A model generated the notes under the pieces. That model was given only the letters and a program-made list of their open reading frames with translations, had not been told where the DNA came from and ran no database searches. Made by a program: the position numbers and the translations under genes. A DNA stretch of 64,000 nucleotides from contig NZ_JANLGY010000013.1 in assembly GCF_024653915.1 (NCBI RefSeq), forward strand, positions 62,001 to 126,000. The letters are read 5' to 3'. Numbering within the stretch: the first letter of the stretch is position 1; every line of letters starts with the position of its first letter. This document shows positions 19,089-29,183 of this stretch, piece by piece. Source of the DNA: Sulfuricaulis sp. (GTDB taxonomy: Bacteria > Pseudomonadota > Gammaproteobacteria > Acidiferrobacterales > Sulfurifustaceae).

Positions 19089-19343
19089 ATGACGCGCATC
19101 GGTCTCGATCCGGAAACCAGGGTAGTCAATGAAGTCTTTGCGCTGATCTACGCGCCGGGGCGCACCCGCGACCGGTTTCCGGAGAATTGCGTGACCGTCA
19201 TGGAATCCGAAGCGGCGGCGCTCGAAGGGGCCGATTCCGAAAAAAATCTTTATCCGGCTCGCGTCATTGGACCCTCTCGATCTTCCGAAGGGTTTCGGCT
19301 TTATTACTTGGTAGGCTGGCTGGGTAATGAGGGCAGGAAATAG
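19089..19343 (+). CDS. Hypothetical protein, 84 aa
   Basis: An ATG at 19089 follows GCAGGCGG. The product MTRIGLDPETRVVNEVFALI contains YAPGRTRDRFPENCVTVMES and ends SEGFRLYYLVGWLGNEGRK. I recognise no family, signal peptide or membrane helix. It occupies the space between the divergent rlmL and the convergent rpoH. Coding is supported only by codon use and a reasonable start. Confidence 0.45.
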   Translation: MTRIGLDPETRVVNEVFALIYAPGRTRDRFPENCVTVMESEAAALEGADSEKNLYPARVIGPSRSSEGFRLYYLVGWLGNEGRK

Positions 19344-19367
19344 CGCCAATTTTAGACATTCCGTGCT

Positions 19368-19392
19368 AAAAAAAGAGCTTCCCGCAGGAAGC
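19368..19392 (-). terminator. Intrinsic terminator of rpoH
   Basis: On the minus strand GCTTCC-TGCG-GGAAGC is followed by TCTTTTTTTAG. The stem is 19377-19382 with 19387-19392 and the A-run on the plus strand is 19368-19374. It lies about 30 bases after the rpoH stop. Confidence 0.88.
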
Positions 19393-19421
19393 CCTATTTG
19401 TTTGATTGCTTATGTGCAGCC

Positions 19422-20276
<855 letters not shown>

Positions 20277-20325
20277 GTTTGGGATCTCCTGTTGCTCAAC
20301 CTTACGTCTTTCTCTTAGCTAAAGT

Positions 20326-20355
20326 ATTTTAGCACTCGAGCCATCTGAGTGCCAA
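20326..20355 (-). promoter_or_regulatory. CIRCE (HrcA) operator overlapping the rpoH promoter
   Basis: On the plus strand TTAGCACTC (20329-20337), nine bases, GAGTGCCAA (20347-20355) matches CIRCE (TTAGCACTC-N9-GAGTGCTAA) at 17 of 18 positions. On the minus strand the same bases give a -35 TTGGCA and a -10 TAAAAT with 18-base spacing. HrcA bound here would block the promoter. CIRCE normally sits before groESL or dnaK. Confidence 0.88.
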
Positions 20356-20418
20356 ACTAACTAAAAGTTCGCTTGTTATGGGGTGTTTTATGGGTTGGAG
20401 GCAGGGAATTTCAAGGGG

Positions 20419-21336
20419 TCAGCGGGGTTCTATAGTCCGTAGATGCCGGCCGACGGCCAGCCTTGAACCGAGCCAGCCCAGCAGCCCCCCCGTCCCGATC
20501 AAAACCAGGGCGGCCAGGAAACCCATGTTCTCAACCGCGAACAAACTGCCATAGAGGCTCGCTAGACGATGTACCGGGCCGGACAGAATCAGCAGGCCCA
20601 GAGCGACCAGCAACCAGGCCAGGATGCCGCCCAGCAGGCCCTGAAGCGTGCCGGAATAGAGAAAAGGGCGACGAATGAAGGCATTGGTACCGCCGATCAG
20701 CTTGATGATCTCGATTTCGTCACGGCGGTTGAGGACGGCAAGGCGGATGGTATTCCCGATAATGAGCAGCACGGCCAGCGCCAGCCCTGCCGTCAAAATC
20801 AATACTCCCTGCATGGCCAGATCGAGCATGGCGTACAGCCGGCGGACCCATTCGAGATCAAGTTGCGCGAGCTCGACTTCGTTGTGGCGCTGCAGATCCT
20901 TCAGCAGCGATTGCAGGGCATCGGGGCGTGCGTGCTTGGCGGCCGGGTGCACGACCAGCACCGGCGGCAGCGGGTTGCGGTCGAGTGAGCCCAGCGCTTC
21001 TCCGAAGCCCGAGAGTTTCTTGAACTCGGCCAGCGCCGCCTCGCGCGAAACGTAATCCACCCAGGAGACCGCCGGCAATTTGCGAATTTTCTCGGAGAGT
21101 TTTTCGATGGCGGAATCGGAAACATCTTGTTTCAGAAACAGGGAAATTTGGCCATTGTCCTCCCAGCCGTGCGCCAGCCGCTGCACATTCTCGATGGCGA
21201 CATAAAGGCTGGCCGGCAGTGCCAGCGTAATGCCGATCACCGCGACGGTCAGGAAGGTAGCCACCGGCACGCGCGAGAGTTGCCCGAGGGTGTAAAAGAA
21301 AACCTGCGCATGACGCAGGAAATAATTCCTGATCAC
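20419..21336 (-). CDS. ftsX: Cell-division ABC transporter permease FtsX
   Basis: FtsX, 305 residues, is the membrane partner of FtsE in the divisome and regulates septal peptidoglycan hydrolases. It has an N-terminal cytoplasmic arm and first helix (VPVATFLTVAVIGITLALPA), a periplasmic domain with FLKQDVSDSAIEKLSEKIRK, and three C-terminal helices with NTIRLAVLNRRDEIEIIKLI and GTNAFIRRPFLYSGTLQGLL. The start overlaps the ftsE stop by four bases (21333-21336), so translation is coupled. Confidence 0.95.
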   Translation of the reverse strand: MIRNYFLRHAQVFFYTLGQLSRVPVATFLTVAVIGITLALPASLYVAIENVQRLAHGWEDNGQISLFLKQDVSDSAIEKLSEKIRKLPAVSWVDYVSREAALAEFKKLSGFGEALGSLDRNPLPPVLVVHPAAKHARPDALQSLLKDLQRHNEVELAQLDLEWVRRLYAMLDLAMQGVLILTAGLALAVLLIIGNTIRLAVLNRRDEIEIIKLIGGTNAFIRRPFLYSGTLQGLLGGILAWLLVALGLLILSGPVHRLASLYGSLFAVENMGFLAALVLIGTGGLLGWLGSRLAVGRHLRTIEPR

Positions 21337-22004
21337 GGTTTGGCCCCCGTGTCACGCGCGAGCTCGCCGTGGTTCAACTCAATAACGCGCTGGCGCGCGC
21401 GGTCGATGAGATGCAGATCGTGTGTCGCGATCAGTACTGTTACGCCGTGGTGATGAAAATCAAGAAACAAGTCGAGGATCTCGTCGGAGAGCTTGCTATC
21501 GAGATTGCCGGTTGGCTCGTCCGCCAGCAGCAAGGGCGGTTTGTTGACCACGGCGCGCGCAATACCGACGCGCTGCTGCTCGCCGCCGGAGAGCGTCACC
21601 GGAAGCATGCGTTCCTTGTCGAGCAGACCGACCATCTCGAGCGCGGCGCGTACGCGCCGCGGAATCTCCTGTTGGTCGGTGCCAGTAACGATCAAAGGCA
21701 AGGCCACGTTGTCGTAAACGGTACGATCGAACAGCAGCTTGTGATCCTGGAAAATCACGCCGATCTCGCGCCGGAAATAGGGGATGCGTCGGCGCGGGAG
21801 TTTTGTCAGGTTTTTGCCGTTGACGGCGGCCTCGCCACGCGTGGGACGGTCGATGGCTGTGATAAGCCGGAGCAGGGTGCTTTTACCCGCGCCGGAATGG
21901 CCGGTGATGAAGGCCATTTCGCCGGCCTCGATGCGCAGGTTGATATCGCGCAAGGCATCGAAGCCCCCGGGGTAACGTTTGAATACATGGGCAAATTCAA
22001 TCAT
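21333..22004 (-). CDS. ftsE: Cell-division ATP-binding protein FtsE
   Basis: ABC ATPase of the FtsEX complex, 223 residues when started at the ATG at 22004 ([20 protein letters not shown]), which fits the family. The open frame continues upstream into the R3 repeat and should not be used. Walker [10 protein letters not shown], signature LSGGEQQRV, Walker [14 protein letters not shown] and the H-loop ATHDLHLI are all present. Start context lacks a strong ribosome-binding site, possibly because the repeat has replaced the original ftsY-ftsE spacer. Confidence 0.95.
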   Translation of the reverse strand: MIEFAHVFKRYPGGFDALRDINLRIEAGEMAFITGHSGAGKSTLLRLITAIDRPTRGEAAVNGKNLTKLPRRRIPYFRREIGVIFQDHKLLFDRTVYDNVALPLIVTGTDQQEIPRRVRAALEMVGLLDKERMLPVTLSGGEQQRVGIARAVVNKPPLLLADEPTGNLDSKLSDEILDLFLDFHHHGVTVLIATHDLHLIDRARQRVIELNHGELARDTGAKP

Positions 22005-22012
22005 GAAAAAAT

Positions 22013-22101
22013 CAGTGGCAAGTAGCGAGTAACAAGTAGCAAGGAATGTACAAAGTGGCAATCATTTTATCTTGCAACTTGCCACTTGAAACTTGCTACT
22101 C
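22013..22101. repeat. Dispersed inverted repeat R3 between ftsY and ftsE
   Basis: AGTGGCAAGTAGCGAGTAAC and CAAGTAGCAAG on the left pair with CTTGCAACTTGCCACT and CTTGAAACTTGCTACT on the right. The ftsY stop codon (TAG, 22096-22098) lies inside the repeat, and the ftsE start is only nine bases from its other end. Such CAAGTAGC elements recur in many bacteria. Confidence 0.7.
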
Positions 22102-23061
22102 GGTTTTAGGCAACAACGCGTCGACATACTCCTCCGCGTTGAATTCACGCAAGTCGTCCATGCCTTCCCCCACTCCGATGAAGCGGATCGGCAGCCCTGT
22201 CTGGCGCGCCATGGCGATCAGGATGCCGCCTTTGGCGGTGCCATCGAGCTTGGTCAGCGCGAGACCGGTCACCCCCACGGCCTCACGGAAATGTTTTAGT
22301 TGCGACAAGGCGTTCTGCCCGGTGCCGGCATCGAGCACCAGCAACACCTCGTGCGGGGCATCGGGGCGGGTTTTGCCGATAACGCGCCGTATTTTTCGGA
22401 GTTCATCCATCAGACCTTCCTGCGTGTGCTGGCGTCCGGCGGTGTCGACAATGAGGACGTCGCTGTGGCGCGCGACCGCGGCATTGAGCGCGTCGTGCAC
22501 CACCGCCGCGGCATCGGCCCCGGTGTGCTGGGCAATGACGGGGATATCAAGCCGCCCGGCCCAGGTTTTGAGCTGTTCGATGGCCGCGGCACGGAAGGTG
22601 TCGGCTGCCGCCAGCGTTACCGTGAGCCCCTGATTTTTGAAATAGTTTGCGAGTTTGGCGATGGTGGTGGTTTTGCCCACTCCGTTGACGCCCACGACCA
22701 TAATGATGAAAGGCCTTTCCGCTGCGATTTCCAGCCGCCGATGACAGGGTTCGAGAATTGAAAGAATGCCCTGCCGGAGCGCGCCATGCACGGCGCGTGT
22801 ATCGTTCAGCTGCTGGCGCGATACCTGATCCGTGATGTCTTGCATCAGTTGCTGGGTGGTTTCCACCCCCACGTCGGCGGACAGCAGCAGTGTTTCCAGG
22901 TCTTCGAAAAGAGAATCGTCGAGCGCACGATCTCCGAGCAGCAGGTCGGAAAGCCCCCGGGTGAAACTGCGCTGGGTGGCAGCCAGCTTGTCGCGCAGGC
23001 GTCCCAGCAGGCCGGTGGGGCGGTTTTTTTCTGACTGGCCTGAAGGATAAGACGGGCTCAA
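22096..23061 (-). CDS. ftsY: Signal recognition particle receptor FtsY
   Basis: FtsY, 321 residues, without the long acidic A domain of E. coli. The N domain is followed by the G domain with MVVGVNGVGKTTTIAKLANY (G1), VTLAAADTFRAAAIEQLKTW, VLIVDTAGRQHTQEGLMDEL (G3) and LTKLDGTAKGGI (G4), ending GVGEGMDDLREFNAEEYVDA. It docks SRP-ribosome complexes at the inner membrane and hydrolyses GTP. It heads the ftsY-ftsE-ftsX run, divergent from the M16 peptidase genes. Confidence 0.96.
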   Translation of the reverse strand: MSPSYPSGQSEKNRPTGLLGRLRDKLAATQRSFTRGLSDLLLGDRALDDSLFEDLETLLLSADVGVETTQQLMQDITDQVSRQQLNDTRAVHGALRQGILSILEPCHRRLEIAAERPFIIMVVGVNGVGKTTTIAKLANYFKNQGLTVTLAAADTFRAAAIEQLKTWAGRLDIPVIAQHTGADAAAVVHDALNAAVARHSDVLIVDTAGRQHTQEGLMDELRKIRRVIGKTRPDAPHEVLLVLDAGTGQNALSQLKHFREAVGVTGLALTKLDGTAKGGILIAMARQTGLPIRFIGVGEGMDDLREFNAEEYVDALLPKTE

Positions 23062-23146
23062 GAGATAATCCTGAATGGAAACTTTTTCGGTTAAGTGACT
23101 CTAAGCTGTGGCACAATATTATATAGAGAATAATCCGGGAAACCCC

Positions 23147-24523
23147 ATGCTTCAAAAATTTTCATGGCTCCTGCTTCTGGGCCTGTGGTTGACAGCGTGC
23201 AGTCAGACGCATGAAACCACACTGGACAACGGCTTGCGCGTCATCGTGCACGAGGATCATCGTTCGCCGGTGGTGGTTTCGCAAATCTGGTACAAGGTCG
23301 GCAGCCAGGACGAGCCCGAAGGTCTCACCGGCATATCGCACGTGCTTGAGCACATGATGTTCAAGGGCACGGCCAAACTCAAACCCAACGAATTTTCGCG
23401 CATCATCGCCGAAAATGGCGGGCGCGAAAACGCTTTCACCAGTTACGATTACACCGCCTATTTCCAGCAGCTGGAAAAATCGCGTCTCCCCATCGCCTTC
23501 GAGCTTGAGGCCGATCGCATGCAGAACCTGGTGCTGACCGAGGCCGAGTCCATCAAGGAGATCAAAGTGGTGATGGAAGAGCGCCGGCTGCGCACGGAGG
23601 ATCAGCCCGAGGCGCTGGTCGGTGAAAAATTCATGAACACCGCCTACGAAGTGCATCCGTACAAGCATCCGGTCATCGGCTGGATGGCGGATCTGCAATC
23701 CATGACGGTCAAGGACCTGCGTGACTGGTATGGTCGCTATTACACCCCGGCCAATGCCATTTTGGTTGTGACGGGTGATGTGCAGCCAAAAGAAGTGTTT
23801 GCGCTGGCACAGAAACATTTCGGGCCAGTTCCCGCGCGCCCACCGGTGACCACAGCAGCTGCCGCGGAACCCACGCAAAAAAGCGAGCGCCGCGCACGCG
23901 CCGCGTTGCCGGCGGAGGTACCGTATCTCTTGCTGGGCTACCACACACCGGTGCACGCATCGGCCGGGCGCAATGAAGTTGCTGAATGGGAGCCCTATGC
24001 GCTGAGCATACTCGGCGGTGTGCTTGACGGCGGACAGGCGGCGCGATTCGAGCGTGAACTGGTGCGCGAGAAAAAAATCGCCTCCAGCATAGGCGTTGAG
24101 TATTCGGCGGTGTCGCGTTCGCCCTCCATGCTGCTCATCGAGGCCACGCCGACCAACGGGCACACCACGGCGGAACTGGAAAAGGCCATCCGTGCCCAGA
24201 TTGAACGCATCCGCAACGAGCCGGTGTCCGCCGAGGAAATGAAACGCGTGAAAGCGCAAGTGGTGGCGGGCAATGTCTATTCGCGCGACTCGGTGTTTTA
24301 TCAGGCGATGCAGATCGGACGCCTGGCGGCGGTCGGTCTCGACTGGCGCATGCTCGATGACTACGTTAAAAATCTCAACGCCGTGACGGCGGAACAGGTG
24401 CAGACGGTCGCGCGCAAATATCTCGTGGACACGAACCTTACAGTGACTGTGCTCGATCCGCAGCCGATGAGTAAAGACAAGCCGCGTCCCGCCCCGCGCA
24501 TGGGAGGCGGCCATGTTCGATAA
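23147..24523 (+). CDS. M16 family zinc peptidase, lipoprotein-type, catalytic member
   Basis: Starting at the ATG at 23147, MLQKFSWLLLLGLWLTACSQ is a lipoprotein signal (lipobox LTAC). The inverted zinc motif HVLEH occupies residues 65-69, and the distal glutamate lies in the LTEAESIKEIKVVMEERR region. RYYTPANAILVVTGDVQPKE and the R/Y-like C-terminal half follow. The product is 458 residues, a usual half-size pitrilysin. It overlaps the next gene by 11 bases. The neighbour lacks the zinc motif, so the pair should form an active/inactive heterodimer as in other bacterial M16B pairs. The upstream GTG at 23108 is less likely. Confidence 0.9.
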   Translation: MLQKFSWLLLLGLWLTACSQTHETTLDNGLRVIVHEDHRSPVVVSQIWYKVGSQDEPEGLTGISHVLEHMMFKGTAKLKPNEFSRIIAENGGRENAFTSYDYTAYFQQLEKSRLPIAFELEADRMQNLVLTEAESIKEIKVVMEERRLRTEDQPEALVGEKFMNTAYEVHPYKHPVIGWMADLQSMTVKDLRDWYGRYYTPANAILVVTGDVQPKEVFALAQKHFGPVPARPPVTTAAAAEPTQKSERRARAALPAEVPYLLLGYHTPVHASAGRNEVAEWEPYALSILGGVLDGGQAARFERELVREKKIASSIGVEYSAVSRSPSMLLIEATPTNGHTTAELEKAIRAQIERIRNEPVSAEEMKRVKAQVVAGNVYSRDSVFYQAMQIGRLAAVGLDWRMLDDYVKNLNAVTAEQVQTVARKYLVDTNLTVTVLDPQPMSKDKPRPAPRMGGGHVR

Positions 24524-25907
24524 TACTTTGGTGCGCGCGTTAGCGCGCCTCGGCTCGCCCCCTTCTCCCTTGACGGGAGAAGGGGTGGGGATGAGGGTGG
24601 CACATCTCGGGATGTGGTTTCTGACCCTGTGCCTTATCACCTTTATTCCTCAAGTCGAGGCGGGTCCAAAAATCCAGCACTGGACCCTGTCCAATGGCGC
24701 GCGCGTTTATTTTGTTGAAAGCCGCGAATTGCCCATGTTGCAGGTTCGCGTGGTATTCGACGCCGGATCCAGCCGCGATCCCGTGGAAAAGGCGGGCGTT
24801 GCCAATCTGGCGGCGGCCATGCTGGACGAAGGCGCGGACAAGCTTAGTGCAGATGACATCGCCGGTCGTTTTGAAGGCGTGGGCGCAGAATTTGGCGCCG
24901 GCGTCGATCGCGACATGGCCAGCGTCAGTCTGCGCAGCCTGTCGGATTCCGCCTTGCTGGACCCGGCGCTGGAATTGTTCGCCCGGGTTCTGTCCACCCC
25001 TGCCTATCCCGCGGAGAATCTCGAGCGCCAACGGGCGCAAGCGCTCGTGTCCCTGCAAAAAGACGCGCAGTCGCCGGGTGCGATTGTTGAAAAGGCGTTT
25101 TACAGTGAGTTGTACGGCCAGCATCCCTATGCCAGCAATCCCCTGGGGAACGAAAAAAGCCTGAAGGCCATTACACGCGATGACCTGCTTGTCTTTCATC
25201 GGCGCCATTATGTTGGCACTAATGCCTGGGTGGTGATTGTCGGTGACGCGAGTAAACGCCAGGCGCGGAATATCGCTGAGCGCGTCATAGGCAAGCTCCC
25301 ATCCGGAAAAACGCTAAAACCGATACCGCCGGTGCATACACTCTATTCCGGAAGAATGAAGCAAATAGTGTTTCCTGCCACTCAGACTCATATCTACATG
25401 GGGCATCCGGGAGTGCGGCGCGGCGATCCGGATTATTTTTCACTGTACGTCGGCAACTATATTCTTGGCGGTGGCGGGCTGGTGTCGCGCTTGTCGGCGG
25501 AGGTGCGTGAGAAGCATGGCCTGTCGTACAGCGTCTACAGTTACTTCTATCCGCTGCGCGTTCCGGGCCCGCTGCTTATCGGTCTACAGACGAAAAACTC
25601 GCAGCGCGATCAAGCACTGAAGATGGTGCGCCAGGTTGTTTCAGATTTTGTCGCCAAAGGCCCGACAGACAAGGAGCTGGAAGCCGCAAAGAAACACATC
25701 ACCGGCAGCTTCCCGTTGCGGCTCGACAGTAACGGCAAGATCGCCGAGAACCTGGCGGTGATCGGCTTCTATGGACTACCGCTCACTTATCTCGATGATT
25801 TCATTTCACGCGTCGAGGCCGTGAGCGTTGATCAGGTTCGCGTGGCATTCCGGCGACACGTGCATCCCGATCAAATGGTAACGGTGACCGTCGGTGGCGG
25901 GCACTGA
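24513..25907 (+). CDS. M16 family peptidase-like protein, zinc motif lost
   Basis: The 464-residue partner of the previous gene shows M16 sequence (QHWTLSNGARVYFVESRELP, MLQVRVVFDAGSSRDPVEKA) but has NLAAAMLDEG where HxxEH should be, so it cannot bind zinc in the usual way. GGGLVSRLSAEVREKHGLSY is the conserved R-x-Y-like substrate region. The start at 24513 has GGGAGGC upstream. Residues about 11-30 (ARLGSPPSPLTGEGVGMRVA) are encoded by an R1 repeat, after which a normal signal peptide (MWFLTLCLITFIPQVEA) follows. The ATG at 24591 is a plausible alternative start. Confidence 0.88.
   Translation: MFDNTLVRALARLGSPPSPLTGEGVGMRVAHLGMWFLTLCLITFIPQVEAGPKIQHWTLSNGARVYFVESRELPMLQVRVVFDAGSSRDPVEKAGVANLAAAMLDEGADKLSADDIAGRFEGVGAEFGAGVDRDMASVSLRSLSDSALLDPALELFARVLSTPAYPAENLERQRAQALVSLQKDAQSPGAIVEKAFYSELYGQHPYASNPLGNEKSLKAITRDDLLVFHRRHYVGTNAWVVIVGDASKRQARNIAERVIGKLPSGKTLKPIPPVHTLYSGRMKQIVFPATQTHIYMGHPGVRRGDPDYFSLYVGNYILGGGGLVSRLSAEVREKHGLSYSVYSYFYPLRVPGPLLIGLQTKNSQRDQALKMVRQVVSDFVAKGPTDKELEAAKKHITGSFPLRLDSNGKIAENLAVIGFYGLPLTYLDDFISRVEAVSVDQVRVAFRRHVHPDQMVTVTVGGGH
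24558..24600. repeat. R1 repeat copy 3, in frame at the 5' end of an M16 gene
   Basis: CCCCCTTCTCCCTTGACGGG followed by AGAAGGGGTGGGGATGAGGG is the R1 element in inverted orientation relative to 2208. It encodes extra residues ahead of the signal peptide of the M16-like protein and provides an alternative ATG with a GGAGAAGGGG leader. Confidence 0.7.
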
Positions 25908-26538
25908 GCGGAAACGCGTGCGACGTTCGCCGGTCGTGCGTGTTTCCGGATCGAAGTTATCTCCCGCCAAATCAAAATCATCTTATCCGCGCAAGCTTCG
26001 CATCATCGGTGGGCACTGGCGCGGGCGGCGCCTGGATATATCTGAATCTGAAGGTTTGCGACCCACGCCCGATCGCGTGCGCGAGACGCTTTTCAACTGG
26101 TTGCAGCCTTATATCGCGGGTGCCAGTTGTCTCGATCTGTTTGCCGGGACTGGCGCGCTGTGCCTGGAGGCGCTCTCGCGCGGTGCCGCGGATGTGGTCA
26201 TGGTGGAAAAAGCACCGCACGTGGTGCAGCAGCTACACCAGCATATCGAAAGGCTGGAGGCGACGGGCGCCGAGGTGGTATTGGCCGACGCGGTAGAATT
26301 TCTGCAGCGCACCTCGCGAGCGTTCGATATCGTCTTTATCGACCCTCCTTTCAAAAGCAATCTGATAGCGGATTGCGCTGCCATGGTGGATGCGCGGGGA
26401 TGGATAAAACCCGGCGGGCTTGTATACGTTGAAGCGCCCAGCCAGCTGAAGGATCTGACCTTGCCGGCGACGTGGGAGCTGATTCGCAGTAAAAAAGCCG
26501 GACAGGTGGGTTATCATCTGGCGCGAAAGACCGCATGA
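25894..26538 (+). CDS. rsmD: 16S rRNA (guanine(966)-N2)-methyltransferase RsmD
   Basis: The 214-residue protein starts at a GTG (25894) that overlaps the preceding stop. A basic N-terminal extension of about 30 residues precedes the family start LRIIGGHWRGRRLDISESEG and LRPTPDRVRETLFNWLQPYI. The SAM-binding motif I is CLDLFAGTGALCLEALSRGA and the catalytic motif is IDPPF, as expected for an N2-guanine methyltransferase acting on 16S rRNA in the 30S head. It is followed by coaD, the conserved order in many proteobacteria. Confidence 0.93.
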   Translation: MAGTERKRVRRSPVVRVSGSKLSPAKSKSSYPRKLRIIGGHWRGRRLDISESEGLRPTPDRVRETLFNWLQPYIAGASCLDLFAGTGALCLEALSRGAADVVMVEKAPHVVQQLHQHIERLEATGAEVVLADAVEFLQRTSRAFDIVFIDPPFKSNLIADCAAMVDARGWIKPGGLVYVEAPSQLKDLTLPATWELIRSKKAGQVGYHLARKTA

Positions 26539-26614
26539 ATGCGGGGTATTCTTGATTTTCATCAATGAGACGGCTATTGCCAATGATAGGATTAATTCCA
26601 TTCCGAGGGGCTGA

Positions 26615-27393
<779 letters not shown>

Positions 27394-27414
27394 AGAGACC
27401 CTCTCTCGTTGGAC

Positions 27415-27438
27415 AAGGCGGCCATGGCCGCCTTTTTA
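27415..27438 (+). terminator. Intrinsic terminator after the ferredoxin gene
   Basis: AAGGCGGCCATGGCCGCCTT (27415-27434) is a perfect 20-base palindrome followed by TTTATT. Confidence 0.88.
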
Positions 27439-27499
27439 TTGTCAAATTCAAACCTGGCAATCTTTGCCTCGCTACGCCAATTCCATTATCTTGTCGGCC

Positions 27500-29167
27500 A
27501 TGCAGAATTATTGGCGCCTGCTGCTCGTGTTGGTGTTGCTGCCTGTGTCAGGTTGGGCAGCGGAGACGCGCCCGACCGCCGCGGCCATCGCCAGCGCTCA
27601 TCCACTGGCGACCGAGGCCGGGCATGAAATCCTTGCGCGTGGTGGCAATGCCTTTGATGCCGCGGTTGCTGTCGCCGCCGCGCTGGCCGTGGTCGAGCCT
27701 TATAATTCCGGCCTGGGTGGCGGCGGTTTCTTTTTGCTGCATCGTGCGCGCGACGGATTCGAAATAATGATCGATGCACGCGAACGCGCGCCGCTGGCCG
27801 CCACCCGCGACATGTATCTGCGACATGGCCGGCCGGTGCCCGCACTTTCCATCGACGGCGCGCTGGCCGCCGGCATCCCCGGCATACCGGCGGCGCTGGA
27901 TCACATCGCCAAAAAATACGGAAAACTCCCGCTCAAACAGACGCTGGTACCCGCCATCCGCTTCGCACGCGAGGGATTTCCAGTCACACCGCTTTATTCA
28001 AAGATGCTGCTGCGTCAGCACATGCGCCTGACCGATCATTTTCCAGAGGCGGCGCGGGTCTATTTGAAGGAAGGATTGATTCCGGCTCCGGGCGATACAG
28101 CGCGGCAACCGGAGCTGGCGCAAACGCTGCAACGGATGGCTGAAAAGGGGCATGCGGGGTTTTATGGTGGCGTGACGGCCGAGCGTCTGGTGCAGGGTGT
28201 GCGCGGGGCGGGCGGTATCTGGAGCCTGAAAGATCTTGCGGAATACCGCGTGGTCGAACGTGAGCCGGTGCGCGGATCCTATCGTGGTGTCCGTATTACC
28301 TCGGCGTCGCTACCGTCGTCAGGCGGTGTCGTGCTGACCCAGATACTCAACCTGCTCCAGGGGTTTGATCTGGATGCCATGCCGGATGCGCAACGTGAGC
28401 ACACAGTGATCGAAGCCATGCGTCTCGCCTACCGCGACCGTGCGCGTCATCTTGGCGATCCGGATTTTGTGCGTGTGGATGTGCCACGCCTCCTCGATCC
28501 CGTCTACACCTCAAAACTTCGGGAAGAAATGCGTGCAACAAAACCGGCTTTCACCGGTTCGCCTGCCAAGGCCGCGGGCGGAGGCATGAATACCACCCAT
28601 TTTTCCATCATTGACCGGGAAGGCAATCGCGTGGCGGCCACGTTGAGCCTGAACACTCCTTTTGGTTCCGGCTTCATGCCGCCCGGTACCGGGGTGGTGC
28701 TGAACAACGAGATGGATGATTTTGCTGTTATACCCAATTCCCCCAACACCTATGGCTTGGTGGGCAGTGATGCCAATGCGGTCGCTCCTGGAAAACGGCC
28801 ACTGTCGAGCATGACGCCGACATTTCTGGAAAGCGACGAAACTGTTGTCGTGCTGGGCACGCCCGGCGGTAGTCGTATCATCAGCATGGTATTGCTGGCC
28901 ACGCTGGAATTTTCGCACGGTCGCGGCGGATCGAAGGAGTGGGTAGGGTTGTCGCGTTTCCATCACCAGTATCTTCCAGATGTAGTGGCGCATGAAACCG
29001 GTGCTTTCAACGAGCACGAGACACGCGAGTTGCAGCGGTTCGGGCACCGACTCGAATCCGTGCGCGGACGTTACGGTAACATGCAAGTGGTGGCGTGGTA
29101 TAAAAAGACCGGGAAGATGGAGGCGGTTTCGGACCCGCGCGGCGAGGGTGCGGGGGTTGTGAAGTAG
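27500..29167 (+). CDS. ggt: Gamma-glutamyltransferase
   Basis: Periplasmic Ntn-hydrolase that transfers the gamma-glutamyl group of glutathione. From the ATG at 27500 a signal peptide MQNYWRLLLVLVLLPVSGWA is followed by AIASAHPLATEAGHEILARG and GNAFDAAVAVAAALAVVEPY. The autoprocessing site is MNTTHFSIID, with the new N-terminal threonine at about residue 365, giving large and small subunits. Downstream, PGTGVVLNNEMDDF, KRPLSSMTPTF and LGTPGGSRI are substrate-binding blocks. At 555 residues it is of normal length. The open frame extends 12 codons upstream, but that would displace the signal peptide. Confidence 0.93.
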   Translation: MQNYWRLLLVLVLLPVSGWAAETRPTAAAIASAHPLATEAGHEILARGGNAFDAAVAVAAALAVVEPYNSGLGGGGFFLLHRARDGFEIMIDARERAPLAATRDMYLRHGRPVPALSIDGALAAGIPGIPAALDHIAKKYGKLPLKQTLVPAIRFAREGFPVTPLYSKMLLRQHMRLTDHFPEAARVYLKEGLIPAPGDTARQPELAQTLQRMAEKGHAGFYGGVTAERLVQGVRGAGGIWSLKDLAEYRVVEREPVRGSYRGVRITSASLPSSGGVVLTQILNLLQGFDLDAMPDAQREHTVIEAMRLAYRDRARHLGDPDFVRVDVPRLLDPVYTSKLREEMRATKPAFTGSPAKAAGGGMNTTHFSIIDREGNRVAATLSLNTPFGSGFMPPGTGVVLNNEMDDFAVIPNSPNTYGLVGSDANAVAPGKRPLSSMTPTFLESDETVVVLGTPGGSRIISMVLLATLEFSHGRGGSKEWVGLSRFHHQYLPDVVAHETGAFNEHETRELQRFGHRLESVRGRYGNMQVVAWYKKTGKMEAVSDPRGEGAGVVK

Positions 29168-29183
29168 AAAGAACTGCTGATGA

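Noticed and set aside
23162-24640. 492-codon minus-strand open frame
   Set aside because: Antisense to the M16 peptidase gene, histidine/arginine-rich shadow.
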